Notes under the pieces: generated by a model
What the model saw: the letters and a program-made list of their open reading frames with translations, nothing else
Told to the model about the DNA's origin: nothing
Database searches by the model: none
Program-made: the position numbers and the translations under genes
In this document: positions 51,096 to 62,965 of the stretch, one piece after another
Numbering within the stretch: position 1 is the stretch's first letter
Layout of the letters: each line of letters opens with the position of its first letter
NCBI GenBank assembly: GCA_013396995.1
Contig: VWZP01006690.1
Coordinates: forward strand, 1,142,224-1,206,223
From: Dicaeum eximium
Taxonomy: Eukaryota; Chordata; Aves; Passeriformes; Dicaeidae
Direction of reading: 5' to 3'
Length of the DNA: 64,000 nucleotides

Positions 51096-54000
51096 TTAAG
51101 ACAACTTATGTTTGACAGCTTTGTCTTTGATTCAACTGGAGGATTTCAGTGCCAGAAAGTTCTGGGGATCAGATTCCCAGTGCTGCCCAGCATTGAGCAC
51201 AGAAAGGGATAAGAGACCAGAAATCACATTTCCACTTGTTGTGTCGAGATGAACATTTGAAGGACAGGATTGCTGCTGGCTGCAAATAGTGGAGCCTGCA
51301 GGACTCTTTCCAGAAACAAATTGAAGTATGTTCAGCAATATATTAATTAGCAGCTGGAAAAGAATATTGGGAGGGTTGTGATAGTGATTAATTGTTTAGC
51401 TTATTAAATTATTTTCCTAGCATATGATTTTTTTTCCACAGAAATAAATTACTTTGAGCATTATTGCTCGTGCTTATGTAAGGAAAGAAGAAGGTATTTT
51501 TCTAAGATACCAGAAGGATTTTCTCCTGTATTTCTAAGGAAAGTAATAATGAAGATCCATCAACACTTGAGAACTGCCTGGAAGAAAATGGATAATTATA
51601 GACTTCATTATGCTTTCAAACAGGCAAGCAAAATTTTAAATCAGACCTTTAAAACCACAGGAGTGCAGGGAAAAAATTGTGAGGAGCACTAATTTTCTGA
51701 TCAATCAACACTTGCAATGAAAAACCAGGATTATGTTCTTAGAGGCTTAGTGAATATTTTCCCATCGAATTTAGGATTTTAATAAAGCAGAGGTGGAATT
51801 CCATGCATGAAACCTTCCAAACCACCAGTCACAACCAAACCAAAGGCTGGACATAAAGCTGAGAAATTACATAAAACTGAGGCATGAAGGTAAGTGAAGA
51901 AAGGAAACCAGACTGCATGAAACTACAATCAATCCAAAGATTGATTTCCAAACAATATAAACCCCCTTCCAAACAATATATGTCCCCCAGGCTGTTTCTA
52001 ACACGGGGCAGCCTCTCCAAAGGAGTCAGTTCCCCAGGAGGGCACAGCATCCACATGCAAGGGGACATTCTGTCCCTTAGAGTTCTCTTCTGATGTTTGG
52101 TACATTCTTCATTATATATTAAAGTTCCACCTTGCCTGTGAAAACCAATGCAATTAATGCTTTCTCAGTAATCAGGACATAAAGACTCTCCTGGTGAAGC
52201 AGGCTTTTATTCATATTATGAGCATTTAGCTTTTCATTAGGGAGATTTCAGTGTAGCCTGTCCTTTTCAACTTTCTGATTTAGCAGGAGGAATAGACTAG
52301 CTGGAACAACTTGCCACCTTCAGCTGTTATCACCTCCAAACTCCCAAATACATTCCTACCACGGGGGACATCCTGCAGCTTTGCAAAGCCCACATCACTG
52401 ATTATTTTTATCCTCCTGAACTTGGGAATGTGGCCACAGTGGCTTGGGGACCTGCCTCTCCTTGACCCAGGTGCAAGGATGGGTCCTGGTCATGCAGTTG
52501 GCTCTTTAATCTCCTGCAGCTGTGTTTTCCCTTCAGGCTGTATGGAGGAAGAGTGACCCTCTTTTCAAGATGTGCTAAGAAATAATCATAACTTGGCTGA
52601 AGAGCACTATAAAAAGCAATAATGTTTGGGCTTGCTGAGCTGGGCAGAAGAGCTCAGCACTGCTGCAGCTTCATTTTGGAGTCCAAGGCACGCAGAGGGA
52701 TCGAGAGGGATGAGTCAGTGCCATGCTGGGTGTTAAAGCCTTACAGGTGCTGAGTAAGGAACTCCTGCTCAGATGGAGGACACAGGAAACACAACAGCGT
52801 TGGCTCAGTGTTAACTACAGCACACAACAGCTCTGTGGCAGGACACACTTCTTAGACGTGTTTCATACTCCTGCTGATACCTGCTATTGGCAACTTTAGT
52901 CCATGCTTGCCCTCTCTGCTGTTGCTGTACTGAAAGGTGGAATATTACCTTTGAGCTTCAATGAGGATAGAAAATCAGGCTAACTCCTCTGATGGGAGCC
53001 TTCCACCTGCTCCCCTCTCCACGGCTGAAGCACTAGAGGAGACTGTTCTTCGTCCAATGATACAATTTGGTTCAAGACAGGCCAAGCAAAAAAGCGTCTA
53101 AAACGTGTTCACACAGGTGGTGACATTGGTATAATTTTATCAGTTACTTTCATGCCCATGTAGACAAACGTAGAAGTACGGGTCTTAATCAAAGATGAAC
53201 TTAGATGACTGTTTAAGTGATCAGATTCATGCCTTTTTAAAATATGTGTCTAAAACAGGTATGTTGTTTCTGTTTTGGTCCTCTTTAGTTCTGTCTGTAA
53301 TCATCCCCCTATTTGATGATACTTTTAGGGACTATTTATTTGATAGACTCTCAAGTATTCATTATCTTAATTACCCACTATAAATTACCCATGATACTCT
53401 ATCTTTGTTTGGTACAAAAAAAAGCCTTGTTGTCATTCAGGTGCTAATCACCAAATCTTAATCCTTTGCTAGTTTATTATGGATTTTCAGAGGAAAAATT
53501 AAAGGAGAATCTTAAATATGTCTGTTCCTTAACTTGTCTTTTAACAGCAGTGCTCCATTCTACCTCTGGAGAACTTCAGCAGTTGGTGTCAGGCTGCAGA
53601 GCCATGGAATTGTCTGCCTGTGGTGCAGGGAGTGACAGGATGGGTGTCCCATTGCTGTGGGATGCGGTGTGCTCCAGCTCCTTGAGAGCTGTGTGTCAGC
53701 ATTGCTCCACGTGTTCCAATGGGATTCTCGTTGGCACTTTTTATACAATCGTTTGTCGTTCTCCAGTGGTGCCAACTCCACAGCAAATGCAGCCAGCTCC
53801 TGATGCTGCCCTGAGCAAGGCCCTGAGCTGGGCTCACCCTGCCCCGGCACACGGGGACTGTGGAGCTGCTGGGTGTTTCTGGTGCAGGGGACAGTGGAGC
53901 TGGGATTGGATTTGTCCCTGTGCTTTCTGTCGAGGTAGGAACTGAAATCTGTGCGGCTGAGCAGTGCTGAGATGCCCAGGTTTGCTTCATGGGCACAAGG

Positions 54001-57000
54001 CAGCACCCCAGAGTGACTCTGGCTGTGCTCTGCAGGGAAGGTGGCACTGAGGGAGAGGTGCTGCCTGTCCCCTGTGACAGGGAATCTTTTACAGGCCTGG
54101 CTGGATCCGTGGTGTCCACAGCCAGGGCAGGGCTCAGAGCAAGTACTTGGAGCATAAGCCTCCCAAGGCCCTGGATCTGGAAGCTCTGCAGGAAAGTGAG
54201 CACTCAAAAGCCGAAACTTTTCTTCAGGACGTTTGCCCTGTGCTTGCAGAATATGAGAATGTGTGTGGGCAGAGTAGAATAACTGTACATTTATGAATTG
54301 GAAGAGCACCTTATTTTTGCTTAGATTTTTCTGTGGACAGCAAGCATAGTTACAGCATGGAACAACAGAGATTCTCTATTCCCAGTCTGTCTCCAGCCAG
54401 AAGGTCACACTTTGTCCTGGCACTACAAAACCTGCCCATTGCTGATGCCACGTGCACCTCACAATGGCAATCTTTGAGCCCTTAGCCAGACCTCCTCAAC
54501 CCAAACTCTTTTATAAGACATACTAAAAAATCCCTGTTGCAAACGACTGCAAAGAATTTTCTTAAGGTCACCCAGCAAATGCATCAAAGAGCAGAAATGA
54601 GACCATCATTGAAGTTTTGGTCCTATGCTGCAGTCACTAGGCTGCAGTGCTTCACCTGTACACAAAACTATACAATTAATCATATTCTAAAGATATGGTG
54701 AAGACCAACAGCATAAAAATGTGAAGAAGTTTCTCCATAGCTTGTTAGAATAGTGGAGGTTGTAGTGTCTATAGATGGTTCACTGTAATCTAACAGCTTG
54801 CCATGTGCCAAAAGAAGCCCACAGCATTTTATTTCAGTGGTGTTATCCCTGGAATTATTTATTAATGTTCCAGTCTTACTCTAGTGGAAGAATGTCTTTT
54901 TATTAAATCAGATTTAAGATATTTTTATCAGTGCTATTTCCAGCTGACATGATTTTTCACGGCAATTGGGTAAGCAAACAATTACACAGAATGATGTTGA
55001 GGGTCTGAAGAGTTTCATGTATGCCATGTTGTCTATAATTCTTGAGATAATCCTGATCAAAAGATGGTGTGAATTGTGTGGGAATTATTATTATCACACA
55101 AATGTATTTAAGTGTTAATTCTCTTTGATGTGACCATGTAGAAAAGCCTTAGGAATCAGTGAAGATTAGGAGAAAACAGACTATTTCTGGTTACTTGCTC
55201 ATAATAATATAGACAGACTGTGCTAAATTGCTAAACCACTTTACCAGGCTTTTCAATGTCTTTTTTTTCTCTTGTCCTTTTTTTCAAACTTGATTTTATT
55301 CATATTTGCCTATCGAGATGTTGGGAGTAGGGAAGAAGAGAAAGTCTTCAAGGGAAATTATATTTTATTATTACTATATGTTAACAGCACTTGATGTTGC
55401 ACTCAGATTTGAATTTCCTTCTTCCAGAAATGGTAAAGAATTTTTATAGTCAATGGGTGGAGGGAAGTAAAGCTCTGCATTTGAGTTCATTGCTATTTAT
55501 AGCTGCAGAAGTCTCAAACTCTTGACTTCTACAGGCCTGACACCTCCAAGGAACCCCTGCATGTGTAGGTCTTTTACTTCTAAAAACCTTCTGGCTGAAG
55601 AGACAATTGCCCATTTCATACCTGTCAGTAAGGCTTGGCATTGAGCCTCTTGTAAACTGACTAATATGTGTTTGGGTTTATGCCATTCTACATGCTTTAG
55701 AAGAAATTAGTTTGAAGTATTTCCAGTTTGCCAGTGAAAAAAAATGGAACACATTTCAAGATAAAACTGAAATATATGATGGCAAAATGCTGATCGTTCT
55801 AAATGCCACTTGAACACCTGATTTACATAATAACCTGATTGTTATGGCACCTGACCAAATGGGAATGTCAATGATGGTACAGACAGGCTTTTGGCTGAAT
55901 TTCATTGCCTCATGTGGCAGGACAAGCTGAAGAACGAGTGAAAAAGAAAAGTAACTTGTTACATACATTTGCAAATGCCTTTTGATGATATATGCAAATA
56001 TTCTCTGATTAACTCTTTTGATTCCATGAGTTGTATCTGTTTGTTTCCTTCCCTGGTGAACCTCACATGCAATAGGGGTCTGCACTTGAAAACCTGCCTA
56101 CTCTTCTTAGTTGAAACTTTAGTTTTTTTATTATGAGAACACTTTCAAACCAGTGCACCTGTTCTTAATGGTACACTGTTCACTTCCTTGCAGCAGTCAG
56201 TCATTTTACTGAAATTTATTGCTATGTGCCTTCAAAATTAGTAGTGCTACTGTTAAAATATGAATGCTACTAAAATTGCATATTAACTAGCAAGCTGTAA
56301 CTCTGTTACCAGTAACTTCCAGGAAAAATTATTTCATGCTATAAACTTAACCTGGAATTCACTATGGGCCAAAAATTATTTATACCTGTCAAGGTTTCCC
56401 AACAGAAGACTCAGGAATAAAATAAGTATTGTTTAAAAGTTAAACTTTCTTTGAATAAATTTCTGTACTGATGTCTTGTATGTTTGCTGTCTGGCAAGAA
56501 ATAAAATTTTCATATACACTTCAAACTGAAATGGCTAATGATTACCCCATGGTGCATTGGACTGTGATGGAAGATCTGGATAGCAAGGTCCTACTGGCTT
56601 TGGGCTCTACCCAGATAATAAATTTCCTTTATTCCAGGAAGACAAAATTCTCAGAGAGAGTCCTTGTTTTTTCCAAATTAAATTAAATTATTTTCTTTGT
56701 CAGCAGCACTTGCTGAGGCCTGCAGGAGGGGCAGAGCAGCCCTGCTGCACACCTGAGCTGCACCTGGGCTGCTTGTGCTGGGCTCTTGCACACTGGCCAA
56801 GGCCTGAGAGAGAGTGAAGTGAGTGACACTGATGGATGTGCTGCCAGCTGCACATTGCTGTTTTATAGAGCATCCCCCTTTCTGTGGTCAGGCCCAGAAA
56901 ATTGAATTTCTATAAACTGTCTAAAATGTCATGGCTTTATTTTAATAAATTCCAGCCACTGTGAAGGAAGCACTTGAAGCTGCAAGTGCATCAAGGTTTG

Positions 57001-57002
57001 TT

Positions 57003-57082
57003 GTGGCCACTGCTGAAGGCAGGAGACTGAGCTAAATGGACTCTCAACCTGAAAAAGTGCAATATCCTCATATGCTTCTTAA
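57003..57082 (+). mobile_element. Old CR1-type retrotransposon tail
   Basis: GTGGCCACTGCTGAAGGCAG, then GAGACTGAGCTAAATGGACT and a tail toward ATATGCTTCTTA follow the CR1 3'-end pattern of the type GGCCACTG...ACAGGATACTGGGCTAGATGGACC...TTCTTATG known across reptiles and birds. It is strongly diverged, which suggests an ancient insertion. Orientation is plus. Only the last 80 bp or so can be supported by eye. Confidence 0.6.
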
Positions 57083-60000
57083 TTTCCAGCTGTGTATGTT
57101 GCTTAAATGACTTAGTGTAATTCAGTTGGTGGATCTTTTCACTATTTGCTGCATTTCTGTGAGCCTGAAAAAGGCTTCAGTGTGTGGAGCACATGCAGTG
57201 GGTTTGGCTACTGGTGTTGTTGCCTTCTGGTTGTATGAATGATTGTAGGAGACCAGAAGAAAATTGGAAAGCATAATAATTTTGGTTATAGTTAATATGA
57301 CACTGAATTAGCGCTTGTGAGTAGGCACAGCAGGTCCTGTTCACATTTCCAGTCATTCCTGCAGTGCTTTGTGTGTGCCCACTTGTAAGGTCATATACTG
57401 TGTGTGGCTACTGTGTGCAGGGTCTCAGGTGAATATTTACTGGTAGAAAATGCTGAGACATTATTCTACCAGAGAAAAAGAGGCTTTACTTTCTCATTTT
57501 CTAAGCATTTATGTATTGTTTCTTTTTTTCTTTTTCAAAATAAAAGGGAAAAGCAGTGAAACTCTCTGTGCTGTGCTCTCAGAAGAGGGAAAAGAAAAAA
57601 TTACATTAAACATGCACAGGTATTCTTTTATCAATGTTCCCATATTATCTGAGCAACACACAACTTAGCACCTATTTTTTTCTCTTTTTTTTTTTTTTTT
57701 GCAAATTTTTGTGCCGTTTAGAAAGGACTTAGAAACTAAAGCTTCTAAAAAGAATCTGACAGTCTCAGGTGCAAGGCTAGTGAGATAAGGGTACATTTGT
57801 GACCACTCAGCTAAGATTGCACGTTTAGCTTGCTAAAGAAATTGTTAGAAAAGTAGAAGGACAATCTTGAGGCTGCTTAGTCCCAGCTTCTGGCCCTGGT
57901 TCCCTGGTCTGCCTAAGTATTTTTGTGAATCCATCACTGGATAATGTGTATTTTCAGTATGCTTGCAGGTGTCAACATTTCTCTAGTTTCAAACATGAAG
58001 AAATTCCTTTAGACGACCTATCCATGTCTTCTAAGTTTCACTCCTTCAGGGCATATTTCCATGGGGTTATCAAAGATTTTTATTATCCTTTCATGAATGC
58101 ATAGCATTTGAGTTTAAAGTGTGGTCTGGAATGAAATTCTGTTGGAAAGAATAGTTTTTCCTTTGTCCTTTAATTCTGTTGTTGTAGCAAAGCAGAAAAT
58201 ACTGCAGACAGTGCCATAAAATTTGAATAATTAATGTAAAAATCTTTTCCCAGCTGTGACAGGGCAATATCAGAATGTTCTGAATTGCTCATCTGTTTCC
58301 TAATGAGAAGTAAGGAGTATTCTAGATATTAAGAAATTCCCTTGGGCTAATATGTTTGAGGACTGTATACTGAAAGTATCTGATGTTTAATAAATACAAA
58401 CTAGCAATGTAGAATGATTTCAAAGAATGCTTAAAATATTTTTATTCATGAGTTTTGGTGGGGTTTTTACCCAGATTTTATTTCAACAATGAACACAAAT
58501 GCATTAAACCTTTGCAATTCATGTCTGCTCCCATATGAAACAGGCCAGTTCCTGTTTGGGAAAGGCTCTTGCACACAGGTAGTGAAGTTGATTGTCCAGA
58601 AAGCAACCAGGGAAACATCTGTGCTAAGCTAGGGCTGATTTTAATAGCTTGGGCTCAAATGTTGGCAGAAGGCACACACTCTTTGCCACAAGGGGTAAAC
58701 ACAGCAATGCTGTTAGCTACAGCCCTTATTTCTTCTCCAGTCAAAAAGAAACAAAAAAACCAAAACAAAATTCAAAGAAAAAAAGAGGAAAATCCTATCA
58801 TCATTTTTGTGGCGGAGTTTTCGTTTGAAGTTTGCAGCACAAGCTGTTGCATTTCAGGAGTAGGGGTTGTGCCAGGTTTACTGAAACTGTTCTGTTAGTG
58901 GCTAAATTATCAATTGATTACAGGTGTGTGCCTGCCTGAAAGGGGATTCAACTGCACTTTCAAGGAAGTCAATAAATAATGGCAGCAGCCAGCTTTGCTG
59001 CTTCTTTAGAGTCCTGTCACACCCCTTCCTGGGAGAGAAGGTAATGCTGCCTTTATTTTTCTCTTGTCCTTGACACAAAACTGACTGAGCGTGGAATCAA
59101 ATGCTTGATGGGGTGAATTATGAGTGCAAGTTTGTCTTCTCTGTGTGCTGGGACTTGATTGTTTGGCAGTTCCTCCTTTATTTAGATGGGGTACTCTTGA
59201 GATTCTGTAAAATGCTTGTTGGAATAAAAAAGAGGTTAGGAGAGGGAGGGACTTCCACCCCTGCATTTCAGGAGAATAAGTGTGCTCAGGCTGCTGTAGA
59301 TTTTAAAGTGATGCATGAAAATGGAGCAGTATCTTTTCTAGGTGGAAATAACAGGTGGATTCCAACATTTTGGAGGAGCTTTCCTTTGTTTGGCAAAGTA
59401 CAGGGCTCCTGCCTGGATGACTGGTCTGGGAATCACTCGTTGGAAATCAGCCCTGAGCTGAGCCTTTGGTTGGAGGTCAGCCCCACAACAGCCAGTGCTG
59501 GGGCTCCTCCAGTTGCCACTGCCTGGAGCTGGCACAGTCGTGGCTCTGACCCCTTCCCCAGGGCTCTGCTGGAGCTCAGCTCCTTCAGGGAAGGACATTC
59601 CAGGGCTCTTGCCCTGTCTGCCCAGCAGCCCCTTGTCTCACTGTGAGGCCAAACCTAGGGTGGAGGAGGAAAAAACCTCCTATGGTTGCCTCTAAAGGAA
59701 TTCAGCTCTTAGTTCAATGCCTATTAAATTTAATAAAACCCACTTAGATACTCATCTTCAAGAGCCAGTCCGATACATTACATAAATCTTAATTTGTTTA
59801 CCACAGCTGCTTTAAAAACACACAAAACCCCCACTGCATCAGAACAGACACAATCCGTGCTAATTAGACCTTAAAGTACATTGAGGTAACTTTGAACAGG
59901 TGTGCCAATATTTTATTATGCCAATTTTTGGCCAATGTATTTTTTAGAGTGTTTTTAGGCTTTTGGTTTACTAGACAGTGGCAATATGAGTTGGAAAGGC

Positions 60001-61578
60001 TGGCATCAGTATGCTTTTTTCACAAGCAAGAAGCAATAAACTCCTGGGACCTGAAAAAACCAGTTCTTCCTTCAGTTTGACAGAATGATATCTGTACTAA
60101 ACTGATACGTTAATTGAGTCTGGCAGCCTCCATTTAATTGTGACTCATTGCAAGTGATCGACTTAGTCAGCTCCTCAGTTGCAGCTCTGTTTTTGTCATG
60201 AGAATAAAAGAAAATAGGTAGCATGCATAGTTTTACTTTCTTTTTGTTCCTAAAAAGCTCTGCAATTTTAAATATTTAAAGATTTGTGAGGTTCTCGGGT
60301 GATTTTTTTTCCTTTTTTGTCAGTCTTTTTCACACATTTTTGACCATGCTAACTTTAGGCTCTACCTATGAAATTCTATCTCACAATTTATTAGCTGTTA
60401 TCACAACCATTCCAGATTTAAATGTACATGGGAAACAATTAAACAGAACTAAACTTATTTGACACGGTTCTGCTGTAACAATAACACCAGTAAATTTCAG
60501 TACTGGTTAGTAAAAGGAGCAATGCTTGTGACAGTGAGTAGCCCCAAATTCTGGAATCAGATTCACCCCACTGTGGCTCACGTGTGGCTGTGGTTGGGTT
60601 AGAACAAAAACAAGTGCTACAACTTCCTTCAAAAAAGACAGCACTGTAGATCAACCTCATGAGAAATATCCATCCTCTAAATCTTTTTAGTCTAAGGAAT
60701 GGTGGTAGAAAATAAGGAAATAATGAAGGAGATTACTTGCCTTACCTGCCTGTAGAAAGTAATTGCTTGTTTTTATCTTCTGATTGGTATTATGCTTGCT
60801 GTTAAGAAAATTTAAGCCAGTCTGAAGTCTTATTTTGCTAGGAGTCAACACTTTGTTTAATTGTACCCATATCAGAAAAGCTTCTAGTCCAAAGTAACCA
60901 AGCTGAGAAAAGAGAGGGTGGAAGGGAAAAGAGGGACAAATGAATAATAACACCTGCAAGGCATTTGCAGAAATAGAATAGTTCTAAATCCATTTGGTTA
61001 CTACCAATTGCTTGCAGACCTAAAGAACTGTTCTCTCTCACACCAATTTGCCACTGTAGTGTGGCCTATAAACGTTAAGCTATACAATGGCTTGGTTAAA
61101 TACTCCAAAGTATTTAACATTTAGAGGATTTGTCCTGACTTTTGTAAACTGGAGTCCTAATGCACCTGTGAAATTCCGACCAAGGAGTAGAAACTCTTCT
61201 AATAACTTTGTAAAAATAGTCAATGCTTTTAAAATGCTTTCCGAGAAGAGGGTAGAATAAATTTTTTTCAGATATGAGTTCACAGAAATCTGCTTTGGTG
61301 TACCAAACTCTTGAAAGGAAGAGCCTGTTACAGCCTCTGCTGTAATGGGCAGGGATTGAGTCCCACAGCTTCTGATGGTGAACAGAATGCTTGGAATTGC
61401 TGTTCTTTATGTGTGTTCATGTATTAACATACTTTAAAAATGCATAAATAAGTAATAATTCAGGATTCAGATAAAAATAACTCAATTTCAGAACAGCTTA
61501 AAAAAATTACAGTATAAATTGGTATTGATGTGCAATGCTGGTTAGTTAAAAGTCTGCTACTCCCACATAAATATGGGT

Positions 61579-61588
61579 GGGGGGGGGG
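61579..61588. repeat. G10 homopolymer
   Basis: Ten G residues after ATGGGT. Such runs are prone to sequencing length error. Confidence 0.9.
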
Positions 61589-62655
61589 AGAAGTGAATTA
61601 TCTTCATCTACATAATAGCTCATGTCAGAAATATAGGCTAGTAGGACCTGATTCTTTGTCTAAGATTAAAAGTTTAATTCTTACATTTTGACATCATATG
61701 GAGAGGCTAAAGCTTCCCTTTTCTCTGGGGTAGGACATTGCAATCACTAGGCTTTTATATGAGAAGGAGCTGTGTGTAACTTATGTGCTTCCACACAATG
61801 ATTAATATTGTAGTTATTTATATTGTGCTAATTCATAATACTTCTTGCATTTGCTTTTGTGGGACGAACCTCCATCCATCAGTGGTGTGTTATATTGCCA
61901 GTTTCTCCACTATTTTTATTTAGCTAATTCAACCATTGCATTACTTAAAAGGATCTAATTAATCATTATGTTAGTAATCTGGGCTTTTATTGAGACCACA
62001 GTTAATTAAGTTTACAAATTGACATGGCAAAATTTGATCCAGATAAATTACGTTGGAAGTGGATTTGTATCAATAAAAATCTCTGGACTGATATACTGCT
62101 GGCTTTTCCAGCTGGTGACAAAGATCTGTCCTGGGCCGGGGAGGGCTCCTGAGGGCAGCCACACAGCGATGCTGGAAATACCTCTGCAAATGGGAACCTG
62201 GAGATGTCACGAGCCCTTCAAAAACATTCTGTAGCGAGACGAGGCTGGTCTTGCAAGGCCTTCAATATCCACCTCCTGCCTAAGTCAAGGGCTTCTCCGA
62301 GCCTGGCATGGCACTGCTGAGATAATGGGGATGAGAAGGAGCTTTCCCTGCATTTCCCTGGGAATTGTCCGGCGCTGCCAGGGATGGGCCCCTCGGTCTG
62401 TCAGAGCTGTGGGCTCTGGGTGCTGAGGGCTGAGGGCATTGGGGAGATGCTTCTTGTCTGGCCTGGGGCTGTTCCCCACCCTTTGTCCCCATGAGTGTCA
62501 GTGGCAAGGCTGGAGGGGCCTGGGCAGGAGCTCTGGACGGGTCTCCTCCTGATGGGATCCACCTGGAAAAAATGGGGGCAATGCCCCCTTTTCCAGCTGG
62601 GTGCCAGCTGCTGAGGAGGGATTGGAACTTGGAGTGCTATGAGGGATGCCACAGG

Positions 62656-62965
62656 GAATCACAGAATCAATTAGGTTGGAAAAGACCTCTGAGATCAGTG
62701 AATCCCACCTGTGACCAAACACCACTTTGTCATCCAGACCATGGCACTGAGTGCCACATGCAGTCCTTCCCTGAACACCTGCAGGGATGGTGACTCCATC
62801 ACCTCCCTGGGCAGCCCCTTCCAATGTCTAATCACCCTGTCTGTGAAGAAGATCTTCCTAATGTCCAACCTAAACCTCCTCTGGCCCAGCCCAAGACCAT
62901 GACCTCTTGTCCTTCACTGGGTGGCTGGGCAAAGAGGCTGAGCCCCAGGGTGAGACAGCAGTGCA
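62656..62965 (-). mobile_element. CR1 retrotransposon, 5'-truncated, minus strand
   Basis: The plus strand begins AATCACAGAATCAATTAGGT and continues through TTGGAAAAGACCTCTGAGAT, GGTGACTCCATCACCTCCCT, GGGCAGCCCCTTCCAATGTC and CTAATGTCCAACCTAAACCT to CCTCTTGTCC. This is the reverse complement of the 3' end of an avian CR1 LINE. The 3' terminus is therefore at about 62656 and the truncated 5' end near 62965. It is much better preserved than the other two copies, so it is the youngest insertion here. Open frames across it are not the CR1 reverse transcriptase. Confidence 0.9.

Larger units (their letters stand above)
45062..54400. other. Intergenic flank, middle part
   Basis: No gene was recognised. 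It holds small palindromes at 45847-45864 and 47031-47062, a two-copy 30-bp duplication (50496-50555), a T-rich tract (about 51066-51095) and a GC-rich, stop-poor block at about 53580-54300. The stretch 49490-49900 is AT-rich and non-repetitive with a dense mix of short motifs, which is how conserved non-coding DNA often reads, but this cannot be confirmed without alignment. Confidence 0.65.
54401..62655. other. Intergenic flank, distal part
   Basis: No gene was recognised. It contains an old CR1 tail (57003-57082), a T-run at about 57676-57700, a G10 run (61579-61588) and a GC-rich patch at about 59400-59650 where a 181-codon open frame runs without protein character. AT-rich stretches with homeodomain- or POU-type motifs occur at about 55780-56040, 59700-60200 and 61900-62040 and are candidate conserved elements. 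The motifs are seen; the conservation is not. Confidence 0.6.

Noticed and set aside
59101..59646. 181-codon plus-strand frame
   Set aside because: Half AT-rich and half GC-rich with no consistent protein character; an antisense frame of 86 codons overlaps the GC-rich half.
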